From assembly GCA_013214575.1 (NCBI GenBank), contig JABSSD010000198.1:1-41390 (forward strand): a stretch of 41,390 bases of DNA, in the 5' to 3' direction. Source of the stretch: Paracoccaceae bacterium. Its GTDB lineage: Bacteria > Pseudomonadota > Alphaproteobacteria > Rhodobacterales > Rhodobacteraceae. The notes beneath the pieces were generated by a model. It was given only the letters and a program-made list of their open reading frames with translations, was not told the origin of the DNA and made no database searches. The stretch's first letter is position 1; the number at the start of each line of letters is the position of its first letter. The translations under genes and the position numbers were made by a program. Of this stretch, positions 23,334 to 31,454 are shown piece by piece.

Positions 23334-25183
23334 AGAGCTGCCGCTTTTTCCAGTTTCTCCAGCGCCTTCATCCACATGGTCTCGGCGCGGCCCAGGGCAA
23401 TCATGACTTCGGCGTGCTTGCTTTGCCAGACCTTGGCCTGATCCTTGTTCTCGGGCTGGTACATCTCGGGATCACCCAGTTTGGTGTCCAGCTTTTCCTT
23501 CATCTGGGTCAGCTTTTCCACCCGTTGCTCGCTTTTGCGGGCTTCCGAGCGCAGCGCCAGAATGGCATCCCGGGTGGGGCGTTTTACTTTTGCCTTTTGT
23601 GCGGCCGCTTTGGGGGCTGGCTTGTCCTTGGCCAGCAGCAGGTCGCGATAGGAGGCCAGGTCGCCCTCATAGGGGGTCACTGTGCCCTTGGAGACCAGCC
23701 ACAGACGATCCGCCACCAGGCTGAGCAGGTGCATGTCGTGGCTGACCAGAATCACCGCGCCGCTATAGGCGGTCAGGGCTTCGACCAGGGCCTCGCGGGA
23801 TTCAATGTCCAGGTGGTTGGTTGGCTCATCGAGAATCAGCATATGCGGCGCGTCAATAGTTGCCAGCAACAAGGACAGCCGCGCCTTTTGGCCGCCGGAC
23901 AGCCGTCCGACTTCGGTGTCAGCCTGATCCGCACCCAGACCAAAGCCTGCCAGACGGGCGCGCAGTTTCGACTGGCCCTCGCCGGGGCGTTCCCGTTGCA
24001 GGTGCATCAGCGGGGTTTCGTCGATGAACAGCTCGTCGACCTGGTGCTGGGCAAAGAAACCAATGCGCAGCTTGTTCGACTGGGTCATCTTGCCCGACAT
24101 TACCTCGAGGCGCGCCGACAGCATTTTGGCCAGGGTGGATTTACCCTCGCCGTTTTTGCCCAGCAGGGCAATGCGATCGTCCTGGTCGATGCGCAGGTCC
24201 ATCTTGCTCAAGATCACTTTGCCATCATAACCAACCGAGGCCCCCTCGGTGGCGATGATCGGGGGAGACATCTCTTCGGGCTCGGGGAAGGTGAACACCG
24301 TACGTGCGGCATCTTCCGGGGCGCGGATGGTTTCCATCTTCTCCAGCATCTTGACCCGGCTTTGCGCCTGCTTGGCCTTGCTGGCCTTGGCTTTGAAGCG
24401 GTCGACAAAGCCCTGCAAATGGGCGCGACGCAGGTCTTGCTTTTTCGCAGCTGCGGCTTGCACCGCCCGGTTAGAGGCACGCTGACGGGCAAATTGATCA
24501 TAGTTGCCAGAGTAATAGGTCAAGCCGCGTTCTTCGACATGCAGGATGCCACCGACCGAACGGTTCAGCAGTTCGCGATCGTGGCTGATGATAATCACGG
24601 TATGTGGGTATTTTACCAGATAGGCTTCCAGCCACAGCGCGCCTTCGAGGTCGAGGTAGTTGGTCGGTTCGTCCAGCAGCAGCAGGTCAGGCTCGGAAAA
24701 CAGCACCGCAGCCAGAGCCACCCGCATCCGCCAGCCGCCGGAGAAATCCGAGCAGGGGCGCAGCTGGGCTTCGACGTCAAAACCCAGGCCTTTGAGGATC
24801 GAAGCGGCACGGGCCTCGGCGGACCAGGCGTCGATATCGGCCAGACGGGTCTGGACATCGGCGATCCGGTGCGGGTCGGTGGCGGTTTCTGCCTCGGCCA
24901 TCAGCTCGGCGCGTTCGGTGTCGGCCGCCAGAACGGTGTCGATCAGCGACACATTCGATGACGGGGCCTCTTGCGAGATGCCGCCGATACGGGCCTTGTT
25001 GGGCAGCGATATTTCGCCAGACTCCAACGCCAGTTCGCCGTAAATCAGCCGGAACAGAGTGGTTTTCCCGGTGCCATTGCGGCCAACTAGGCCAACCTTG
25101 TGCCCATTGGGAATGGTGGCGCTGGCGCCTTCGAACAGGGGCCGACCTTCGACCGCGTATGTGATATCTTTGATGCGTAACAT
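23330..25183 (-). CDS. ABC-F family ATPase (Uup/YheS-like)
   Basis: 617 residues from ATG 25183 (MLRIKDITYAVEGRPLF); the 26 extra upstream codons are not family-like. Two ABC domains without membrane segments. Domain 1: Walker A GRNGTGKTT (34-42), signature FSGGWRMRVALA, Walker B LLLLDEPTNYLD. Then a linker rich in Lys/Ala/Gln (the P-site tRNA interaction motif position). Domain 2: GKNGEGKSTL, LSGGQKARLSLL, LILDEPTNHLD. A C-terminal coiled coil (about 550-615) is typical of Uup and YheS. ABC-F proteins act on the ribosome, in translation quality control or rescue. Which subgroup this is cannot be settled by eye. Confidence 0.92.
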   Translation of the reverse strand: MLRIKDITYAVEGRPLFEGASATIPNGHKVGLVGRNGTGKTTLFRLIYGELALESGEISLPNKARIGGISQEAPSSNVSLIDTVLAADTERAELMAEAETATDPHRIADVQTRLADIDAWSAEARAASILKGLGFDVEAQLRPCSDFSGGWRMRVALAAVLFSEPDLLLLDEPTNYLDLEGALWLEAYLVKYPHTVIIISHDRELLNRSVGGILHVEERGLTYYSGNYDQFARQRASNRAVQAAAAKKQDLRRAHLQGFVDRFKAKASKAKQAQSRVKMLEKMETIRAPEDAARTVFTFPEPEEMSPPIIATEGASVGYDGKVILSKMDLRIDQDDRIALLGKNGEGKSTLAKMLSARLEVMSGKMTQSNKLRIGFFAQHQVDELFIDETPLMHLQRERPGEGQSKLRARLAGFGLGADQADTEVGRLSGGQKARLSLLLATIDAPHMLILDEPTNHLDIESREALVEALTAYSGAVILVSHDMHLLSLVADRLWLVSKGTVTPYEGDLASYRDLLLAKDKPAPKAAAQKAKVKRPTRDAILALRSEARKSEQRVEKLTQMKEKLDTKLGDPEMYQPENKDQAKVWQSKHAEVMIALGRAETMWMKALEKLEKAAAL

Positions 25184-25381
25184 AAAGCGGGACGTAGCAG
25201 ACAGTGACGGTGTGCGCCAGCCTCTGTTATGGGGTTCGATGCGATCTGTTTGTTGAGGCATTTCCGGCGGTCAGACGCCGACTGTCCCCTTTCCAAACGG
25301 TGGCTGCCGTGCTACCCGAGCGCCAAATTGGATCACTGGCGGTGGGGCGTTTTGCCCGACCCCAATAACAGGAGAAGCCCG

Positions 25382-25804
25382 ATGGCTCTGGAACGCACAT
25401 TTTCGATCATCAAGCCCGATGCAACACGCCGTAACCTGACTGGCAAGATCAACGCCAAATTCGAAGACGCTGGCCTGCGCATTGTCGCACAAAAGCGTAT
25501 TCACCTGACCGTCGCGCAGGCGGGTGAATTCTACAAAGTACACGCCGAGCGTCCGTTCTACGGCGAACTGTGTGAATTCATGGCGTCGGCTCCGATCGTT
25601 TGCCAAGTTCTGGAAGGCGAAGGCGCCATTGCCAAGAACCGTGAAGTCATGGGCGCAACCAACCCTGCAGACGCTGCCGCCGGCACTGTCCGCGCTGACT
25701 TTGCTGAATCTGTTGGCGAAAACTCGGTTCACGGTTCCGACGCTCCGGAAACTGCTGCTGAAGAGATCGCTTACTTCTTCTCCGGTCTTGAACTGGTCGG
25801 CTAA
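25382..25804 (+). CDS. ndk: Nucleoside diphosphate kinase
   Basis: 140 residues, the standard length. It equilibrates NTP and dNTP pools by a phospho-histidine mechanism. The catalytic His is at 117 in NSVHGSD, and the N-terminal [11 protein letters not shown] and the REVMGATNP nucleotide-site segments are intact. The ATG at 25382 is preceded by AGGAGA at 25370-25375; the frame continues upstream without family similarity. It is monocistronic with a terminator behind it. Its promoter is in the 198-bp gap shared divergently with the ABC-F gene. Confidence 0.98.
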   Translation: MALERTFSIIKPDATRRNLTGKINAKFEDAGLRIVAQKRIHLTVAQAGEFYKVHAERPFYGELCEFMASAPIVCQVLEGEGAIAKNREVMGATNPADAAAGTVRADFAESVGENSVHGSDAPETAAEEIAYFFSGLELVG

Positions 25805-25830
25805 ACCTTAGCTGGTTTTGAAAATTGATT

Positions 25831-25861
25831 GGGCCGTCTGTTCGCGCAGGCGGCCTTTTTA
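25831..25861 (+). terminator. Intrinsic terminator of ndk
   Basis: GGCCGTCTG-TTCGCG-CAGGCGGCC (one G-T pair) followed by T6. It lies between ndk and the convergent TfoX-like gene. Confidence 0.9.
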
Positions 25862-25874
25862 TCTGCCGCGGCGC

Positions 25875-26207
25875 TTAGCGGCGTTTCTCGACGACACCGA
25901 TCCGGTTCAGCGTCGCCTCCAGCTCTGACAGGCCTTTGTCAAAGGCCCGCGCCTTGATGTCGTCAAACCGGATGCGAAGCGCCTTTTTCTCCTCCCCCTT
26001 GCAGTCATTCCACGGCCGGCCCTGCAGGCCCATCACCAACACATAATAGCCAATAAAATGGGGCCTGCTGCCGGTTTTCAGCAGCCGAGCATAGGCCTCA
26101 TCAGCGCCCAACTCCCGCAGCTGTTCAGCCGTTTGGATGCCGGCACGGGCACAGGATTCTTCATATGCGGGGCCGAGATTGCGGATCGAGGATATTGGTG
26201 TGTTCAT
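25875..26207 (-). CDS. TfoX/Sxy C-terminal domain protein
   Basis: 110 residues containing only the TfoX C-terminal helical domain: ISSIRNLGPAYEESCARAGI, then TAEQLRELGADEAYARL and LHF-like segment FIGYYVLVMGLQGRPWND. The domain resembles helix-hairpin-helix modules. In gamma-proteobacterial TfoX/Sxy it is fused to an N-terminal domain and linked to competence gene control; stand-alone forms have no known role. Convergent with ndk. Confidence 0.8.
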   Translation of the reverse strand: MNTPISSIRNLGPAYEESCARAGIQTAEQLRELGADEAYARLLKTGSRPHFIGYYVLVMGLQGRPWNDCKGEEKKALRIRFDDIKARAFDKGLSELEATLNRIGVVEKRR

Positions 26208-26285
26208 GGTTCGTTTCTATCCGGGCCAGGCGCGGTTGTCATCCATAGAAACGCCCGGACGGGGGCCCTCTGCGCATCATGGGAA

Positions 26286-26306
26286 TTGACAGTGTACTTA
26301 CAGTCA
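26286..26306. promoter_or_regulatory. Candidate operator/promoter of the P450 gene
   Basis: TTGACAGTGTACTTACAGTC followed by A holds a -35-like TTGACA overlapping an imperfect palindrome (TGACAGTGTA against TTACAGTCA). Such layouts are common for TetR-type regulators, but no tetR gene is adjacent. It lies 38 bp upstream of the P450 start. No clear -10 is seen. Confidence 0.3.
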
Positions 26307-26343
26307 TTCACCCTCTCTGTGAAATTGAGCGAGGGTGACGGGA

Positions 26344-27576
26344 ATGCCAGCAAACAGAGTGTTGCAAGCAAAGGTGAATATTGAAGGTTTTGATCTGGCG
26401 AATCCGCCGCAGGGGTTTGTTGACGATCCGTTTCCCTACTATGACGCGCTTCTGGCCGAGGCTCCGGTGCTGCCGCAGCCGGATGGATCGGTGCTGCTGT
26501 GCCGTCACCGGGATCTGGACCGAATCTACCGCGATACCAGCCTGTATTCGTCAGATAAAAAGGCGGCTTTTGGGCCCAAGTTCGGGGTCGGTTCGCCGCT
26601 GTTTGAACATCACACCACCTCGCTGGTGTTTTCTGACCCGCCGCTGCACACGCGGGTGCGCCGGATCATGACCTCGGCACTGGCACCGCGCGCTATTGCT
26701 CGAATGGAACCGGGGTTGATCGCAACCGTCGATCATTTGCTGGAGGAAATGGCGCAGCGCGACCAGGTGGATCTGATCGAAGATTTTGCCTCTTCGATCC
26801 CGATCCAGATCATTGGCAACCTGCTGGACGTGCCGATGGAGGAGCGCGGACCGCTGCGGGACTGGTCGCTGGCGATCCTCGGGGCGCTAGAGCCCACACT
26901 GAGCGCGGAGCAGTTGGCCTCCGGTCAGGTGGCCGTTGCCGAGTTCAAAGCCTATTTGTCGGACCTGATTGCGCGGCGGCGGGCACAGCCGGGGGATCTG
27001 GAAAATGATGTGCTGACCCGATTGATACAGGGCGAGGGGGGTGACGGCACATTAAGCGAAATCGAGCTGATCCAGAACTGTATCTTCATTCTGAACGCAG
27101 GCCATGAAACCACCACCAACCTGATTGGCAACGGATTGGCCCTGTTGCAGGATCATCCGGATCAAAAGGACAGGTTGCTGAACAGGCCAGAGCTGATCAA
27201 ACCAGCCATTGAAGAGATGTTGCGGTTCCGCTCTCCCAATCAGCTGGGCAACCGCGAAACCACGGCAGAGGTAGAGATCGACGGCAGGATCATCGCCAAG
27301 GGCACCAATTTTCATCTGCTGATTGGCGCCGCCAACCGCGACCCCGATGTGTTCGACGCACCTGAGGTTTTTGACGTTTCCCGGGCCCGGAACCGCCATC
27401 TGGCCTTTGCCGGTGGTCCCCATGTCTGCGTCGGTCTGACGCTGGCCCGAATGGAAGGCTGGATTGCGATTGGGCGATTTTTGGCGCGGTTCCCGGGTTT
27501 TCAGATCCTGCCCGGTCGCATAGGCGGAGGTCGGATGAGATTTCGCGGCTATGCCAAGCTTCCGGCTGTGTTGTGA
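26344..27576 (+). CDS. Cytochrome P450
   Basis: 410 residues from ATG 26344 (GAGG 9 nt upstream; an in-frame GTG at 26335 is possible). A soluble bacterial class I P450. Motifs, counted from the GTG: I-helix AGHETT (255-260) for O2 activation, K-helix ExxR in EEMLRFRS (294-297), and heme loop FAGGPHVCVG with the thiolate Cys365. The loop has Ala where the usual F-G-x-G-x-H-x-C-x-G has its first Gly. HTRVRRIM (C-helix heme propionate contact) is present. The substrate is unknown. No ferredoxin or reductase gene is nearby, so electrons must come from elsewhere. It is convergent with the response-regulator gene (19 bp between). Confidence 0.95.
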   Translation: MPANRVLQAKVNIEGFDLANPPQGFVDDPFPYYDALLAEAPVLPQPDGSVLLCRHRDLDRIYRDTSLYSSDKKAAFGPKFGVGSPLFEHHTTSLVFSDPPLHTRVRRIMTSALAPRAIARMEPGLIATVDHLLEEMAQRDQVDLIEDFASSIPIQIIGNLLDVPMEERGPLRDWSLAILGALEPTLSAEQLASGQVAVAEFKAYLSDLIARRRAQPGDLENDVLTRLIQGEGGDGTLSEIELIQNCIFILNAGHETTTNLIGNGLALLQDHPDQKDRLLNRPELIKPAIEEMLRFRSPNQLGNRETTAEVEIDGRIIAKGTNFHLLIGAANRDPDVFDAPEVFDVSRARNRHLAFAGGPHVCVGLTLARMEGWIAIGRFLARFPGFQILPGRIGGGRMRFRGYAKLPAVL

Positions 27577-27595
27577 CCGCCGGTGTCAGGACACA

Positions 27596-28210
27596 TCAGA
27601 ACAGACCGGCTTCTTTTGCAGTGATCGCAGCCTGAGTTCTGTTTTTTGCGTCCAGTTTGCGACACAGGGTCCGCACATGCAGTTTGATGGTCACTTCCTG
27701 CAACTCCAGATCGCGGGCAATTTCCTTGTTGGATTGGCCGCGACAAAGACCGCCCAGAACTTCCACCTCGCGCGGGCTAAGTTTCTCAGCCAAGGGGTGA
27801 ACGTTTGCAGGTGATGGCTCTCTGAGCAGCTCAACCGGGACATAAACCTCGCCGGCGCCCATGAAACGGACGGCGTTCAGCAGCGATTTAGCGCCCATGG
27901 TCTTTGGCAGATAGCCAATAGCGCCGGCGTCCAGCGCATCCTGAGCGGTGTGTATGGGGGCACTGCCGGAGAGGATGGCCACGCCCTTGCCGCCATTGCT
28001 TTTCAGCGCGCGCGCCAGCCCTTCGAGGCCAAACATCCCCGGCATGTTATAGTCGAGCAGAACAAGATCAAACGGACCGGTCTTTTCGATCTGGTCCAGT
28101 GCATCTGCCAGGTTAACACTCGTGGTTACTTCGGCGCCGCCTACGGAATGCAGGTAGGCGGATATGGTGTCACGAACCATGTCGTGGTCGTCGGCAAGTA
28201 ATATGCGCAT
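27596..28210 (-). CDS. LuxR/NarL-type response regulator
   Basis: 204 residues from ATG 28210 (MRILLADDHD); a GTG three codons upstream is less likely. Receiver domain: acidic pair in ADDHD (7-11), phospho-acceptor Asp in LLDYNMPG (~53) and the conserved Lys in YLPKTMG. A GerE/LuxR helix-turn-helix covers about 140-204 (LSPREVEVLGGL, then QSNKEIARDL and VTIKLHVRTLCRKL). It should bind DNA when phosphorylated. The hybrid kinase gene starts 426 bp away in the opposite direction and is the obvious partner. Confidence 0.93.
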   Translation of the reverse strand: MRILLADDHDMVRDTISAYLHSVGGAEVTTSVNLADALDQIEKTGPFDLVLLDYNMPGMFGLEGLARALKSNGGKGVAILSGSAPIHTAQDALDAGAIGYLPKTMGAKSLLNAVRFMGAGEVYVPVELLREPSPANVHPLAEKLSPREVEVLGGLCRGQSNKEIARDLELQEVTIKLHVRTLCRKLDAKNRTQAAITAKEAGLF

Positions 28211-28307
28211 GAAACTCACTTACTGGATTAAGTTCCCCCATTTTCCCTTATAGTGGTAGACTTGCCAATACCATCCAATTTTGTGAAATGGAGAGCGTTT
28301 TTCCGCC

Positions 28308-28319
28308 CGAAATATTTCG
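28308..28319. promoter_or_regulatory. 12-bp perfect palindrome CGAAATATTTCG
   Basis: It lies in the 426-bp gap between the divergent response regulator and kinase, 98 bp from the regulator start. NarL/LuxR-type regulators bind inverted repeats, so it is a candidate autoregulatory site. That is a guess from position and symmetry. Confidence 0.35.
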
Positions 28320-28488
28320 ATTTTTTTCGGACATCACCCTCGATGTTCGGGGTGGGGCTGCTCATTTGAGACCTGATAAGCTTGGCTAGGGCGGCGGCGG
28401 CCCAAGTATATCCCAGCCGGTTTTATGTCAGGTTCGGCCGGGCGTCTGCTATTGGGCGTCACACTGACTTTTTGATTTTCCAAATAGG

Positions 28489-28516
28489 TTTACAAGGCTG
28501 TCATATATATTATTTT
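28489..28516 (+). promoter_or_regulatory. Candidate promoter of the hybrid kinase gene
   Basis: TTTACA (28489-28494), 16 bp, TATTTT (28511-28516), within an AT-rich patch (TCATATATATTATTTT). About 120 bp upstream of the kinase start. Confidence 0.35.
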
Positions 28517-28585
28517 GGCCACGCCTCGTTGTCGTCACCTTTGATCCTGGGACCAAAACGCTGGGTGCTGCGGTTCGTCGTGCAA

Positions 28586-28624
28586 CCCGATAATTAGGCC
28601 CGATAATTAGGCCCAAAAATTAGG
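28586..28624 (+). repeat. Three tandem 13-bp units ahead of the hybrid kinase
   Basis: CCCGATAATTAGG occurs twice exactly (28586-28598, 28599-28611) and once as CCCAAAAATTAGG (28612-28624). The last unit runs straight into the Shine-Dalgarno sequence AGGAAGG. Confidence 0.9.
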
Positions 28625-28636
28625 AAGGTCTGCCAA

Positions 28637-31180
28637 TTGAACTCCAAACGCGCCACAGCACGCACAAGACTGGTGCTCACGCTGACGATTGCATGTCTTG
28701 TTGGCCTTGGGACGCTTTCGCTGGGACTTGGACGGCTCGTTCTGGATGAGCTGGATACGGTTGGGACCAATGCCTCCGAGCGATTGACCTGGAACCTGGC
28801 ACAGGTTCAGGTTTCCCACATCAAAATGACGGAAATGGCCTATCGGGCCAGGGCAGGCGACAATCTGAATGTTTATCGCCTTGAGTTCGCCAAATATTAC
28901 ACTCGCGTCGCCATATTGCATGATGACCCGATGTTTGATGAGGTACGGGCAGATGAGATTGTGGCTGAAAAGCTCATCCGGATCCAAAATCGGTTGGAAT
29001 ATTTTGCGCCGATCGTCGCCGGGCCGGATAAGGACTTGGTCAAATCACTGCCCGAGTTGATCATCAAGTTTCAACAAAATGGCAGCGATATTCGCGATTT
29101 GGTTCGATTTGGTTTGCAAATGGAAACTTTGCTCAGTGCCGAAAGCAAACAGCGCGTGTCACTGACGATCAGGCGGCTGGGATGGGTGTTGTTGACGCTG
29201 GTGGCGGCCTTGGCAATGACGGCGCTGATGATCCAGCGCCTGTTCCACCGCAGTCAGGGTTTGATCGCGGCGAATCTGGCCACGGCTGAGCGGTTGCGCG
29301 TTATCGTCGACTCGTCTTTGGAAGCCATTGTATCGGTTGATGTACGGGGCCGAATTCTGAGCTTTAATGGCGCGGCCGAGAAAATGTTCGGCCATTTGTG
29401 CAAAGAGGTGGTCGGCCATCGCCTGATGGATGTGATCATTCCAGAACACTTGCATCAATTCTCCGAAGACAACACCGCAAGTTTCCTGAAAACCGGCGAT
29501 GGTGAGTTGATCAACAAGGGGCGGACGCGGGTGGAGGCCAAGCGGAAATCCGGGGAGATTTTCCCCATCGAGCTCAACGTGACAGCCAGTCAGGATGGCG
29601 ATGATTTGGTTTTTGTGTGCTTCATACGTGATATCACTTCCCGTATTGAAGGCGAGAAAACCTTGCTCCGTGCGCGCGATGATGCACAGGCAGGGGAGCG
29701 GGCCAAGGATAAACTGCTGACAGTACTCAGCCATGAAATCCGAACGCCGCTGAACGGAATTATGGGTTCGATTGAACTGTTGGAGACGGCTGACATGCGG
29801 CCCCAAGAACGGCAATACCTGCGGGCGATGCGGGAGTCCGGAGAATTATTGCTGCATCATGTCGATGAAGTTCTGGAAATGTCCCGGCTCGAGTCTGCTG
29901 CAGAACTCGAACGCAGTGAGCCATTCGATTTGCAGGAAATGCTAACGGGCTTGATTGACGGCCTCTCTCATACTGCTCAATCGGGTGGCAACCTGATACG
30001 TTTGCGGTGCCGCCTGCCTGAGGATGCGCATTGCATCGGTAACTCTAAGTGCATTCAGAAAGTGCTGCTGCGGTTGATTGGCAATGCCCTGAAGTTCACC
30101 GAGCACGGAGAAGTGACCATTGATGTTGAACGTCGTGCGCCCAGCGATACGGTTGAGTTTCGTGTTAGTGATACGGGTGAGGGGATCGCTGCCGATGATC
30201 TGGAACGGATTTTCGACAACTTTGTAACTTTGGACACCAGTTACAGCCGCCAACAAGAAGGGACCGGACTGGGATTGGCGATCACCCGTCGCATTGTTGA
30301 GCAAATGGGCGGCGAGCTTGGCGTTGAAAGTGAACCGGGAGAGGGCAGTATGTTCTGGTTCACATTGTCGTTGCCGCTTGTGTCCTCGCGTCAAAAGCCG
30401 CACCCAAAGATGTCTCCCGATGACGATGCCGCCCGCCGGATTCTGGTTGTCGAAGACAACGATATTAACCGGATGCTGCTGGAGGACATGTTGGTGCGGC
30501 AAGGTCACCGGGTGAGTTGTGCGGTCGGCGGAGCAGAGGGTGTCGAGGCGCTGCAGCATGAGCGGTATGATCTGATTTTGATGGATATAAGCATGCCGGG
30601 TCTGGATGGCATCGAAGCACTTGGGCAGATACGGTCAAGAAAACTGGCCGAAGGTGTGGAAATCATCGCGTTGACGGCTCATGGTGCAGGCGATGATCAA
30701 AGGCGCATTCTGGATGCGGGATTCACTGAAATCCTGATCAAACCTGTGACACTGGCGAGATTGGCAATGGTGATCGACCGCTACACGGGCCAGAAAACAC
30801 CGATTGAAATAAATCATGAGGGTTCGGACATCCGACAATTTGTTGAGGCGCTGGGTCATGAGAAGGCGCAGGGCTATCTCACTGGTTTTTGCCGGGATGT
30901 TGCTTTGTTTTGTCAGGATCTGGCGGCAACAGAGCAGGTCAGCCAGGCCCATCAACGCGAGGCGCACCGTCTGGCGGGCTCATCTGCTGTGCTGGGGCTC
31001 ACGGCGCTCCGCCTCAGCATGCAGGAGATAGAGGCAGCGGCGCTCGGTCCTGTGCCGCTGTCGGCAGCGCTGGCGGATGCATGGCGGCAGGCCAGCGTTA
31101 TCCTGGCGCCACATCTGGACAGTAGCCCGCTCAATGCAGGTGTTTCGCAGGCCTTCTATCCGCCCCGTAACCCTGTCTGA
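28637..31180 (+). CDS. PAS-containing hybrid histidine kinase with receiver and HPt domains
   Basis: 847 residues with start TTG 28637, supported by AGGAAGG (28622-28628) 8 nt upstream. Transmembrane helices at about 11-33 and 181-199 enclose a ~145-residue, mostly helical periplasmic sensor. A PAS domain follows (218-335, with IVDSSLEAIVSVD and IFPIELN). HisKA carries the phospho-His366 in LSHEIRTPLNG. HATPase has the N-box around Asn483, DTGEG (512-516) and GTGLGL (542-547). The receiver has EDND (606-609), Asp650 in LMDISMPG and Lys702. The HPt domain near the C-terminus has His777 in AHRLAGSS. This is a complete His-Asp-His relay able to pass phosphate to a separate receiver, most likely the divergent LuxR-type regulator. 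The ligand is unknown. Confidence 0.94.
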   Translation: MNSKRATARTRLVLTLTIACLVGLGTLSLGLGRLVLDELDTVGTNASERLTWNLAQVQVSHIKMTEMAYRARAGDNLNVYRLEFAKYYTRVAILHDDPMFDEVRADEIVAEKLIRIQNRLEYFAPIVAGPDKDLVKSLPELIIKFQQNGSDIRDLVRFGLQMETLLSAESKQRVSLTIRRLGWVLLTLVAALAMTALMIQRLFHRSQGLIAANLATAERLRVIVDSSLEAIVSVDVRGRILSFNGAAEKMFGHLCKEVVGHRLMDVIIPEHLHQFSEDNTASFLKTGDGELINKGRTRVEAKRKSGEIFPIELNVTASQDGDDLVFVCFIRDITSRIEGEKTLLRARDDAQAGERAKDKLLTVLSHEIRTPLNGIMGSIELLETADMRPQERQYLRAMRESGELLLHHVDEVLEMSRLESAAELERSEPFDLQEMLTGLIDGLSHTAQSGGNLIRLRCRLPEDAHCIGNSKCIQKVLLRLIGNALKFTEHGEVTIDVERRAPSDTVEFRVSDTGEGIAADDLERIFDNFVTLDTSYSRQQEGTGLGLAITRRIVEQMGGELGVESEPGEGSMFWFTLSLPLVSSRQKPHPKMSPDDDAARRILVVEDNDINRMLLEDMLVRQGHRVSCAVGGAEGVEALQHERYDLILMDISMPGLDGIEALGQIRSRKLAEGVEIIALTAHGAGDDQRRILDAGFTEILIKPVTLARLAMVIDRYTGQKTPIEINHEGSDIRQFVEALGHEKAQGYLTGFCRDVALFCQDLAATEQVSQAHQREAHRLAGSSAVLGLTALRLSMQEIEAAALGPVPLSAALADAWRQASVILAPHLDSSPLNAGVSQAFYPPRNPV

Positions 31181-31249
31181 CCAAGACCAAAATCAGCATG
31201 CCTGGAGTGCAGAACCCGGTGACAGCGCGGGTTTTACGACTGCCATGCC

Positions 31250-31393
31250 CTAGCGCCAGAAAGCCACCCAGTCGATCAATTCCAAAAAACGTTTGCCAAG
31301 GAAAACCACATGGACGGTTCCAAACAGGGCGATATCAACCACAAGGGAGGCGATGATGATCAGACCAAGAACGATTGAAATTTTGGTGGTCAT
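31250..31393 (-). CDS. 47-residue single-helix membrane protein downstream of gap
   Basis: ATG 31393 to TAG 31250 encodes 47 residues: MTTKISIVLGLIIIASLVVD, then a hydrophobic and aromatic stretch ending LIDWVAFWR. Residues about 5-32 form one membrane helix, and the rest holds a basic patch (GKR) and a Trp-rich amphipathic end. GAGG sits 3 nt before the ATG (31397-31400). The gene lies 61 bp past the gap stop, with an inverted repeat between, on the same strand. Lack of stops, good Shine-Dalgarno and membrane-like composition argue for a real gene. I recall similar short proteins next to gap in related bacteria but cannot confirm it. Function unknown. Confidence 0.7.
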   Translation of the reverse strand: MTTKISIVLGLIIIASLVVDIALFGTVHVVFLGKRFLELIDWVAFWR

Positions 31394-31406
31394 GTCGCCT
31401 CGTTAA

Positions 31407-31448
31407 GATACCTCACCCGGGCAGATATGCCTGACCGGGTGAGATATC
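31407..31448. terminator. Long inverted repeat between gap and the 47-aa gene
   Basis: CTCACCCGG (31412-31420) pairs with CCGGGTGAG (31435-31443), flanked by AGATA/TATCT, with an inner GGCA-GATA-TGCC. There is no T-run on either strand. It may attenuate read-through from gap into the small gene or protect the gap mRNA 3' end. Confidence 0.55.
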
Positions 31449-31454
31449 TCAAGC

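Noticed and set aside
23414-24961. 515-residue open frame opposite the ABC-F gene
   Set aside because: Antisense of two clear ATPase domains; the sequence is Gln/Ala/Gly-rich with no motif, and openness follows from GC-rich codon use.
25184-25381. N-terminal extension of ndk upstream of ATG 25382
   Set aside because: The frame is open but unlike any NDK N-terminus, and the Shine-Dalgarno sequence AGGAGA serves the internal ATG.
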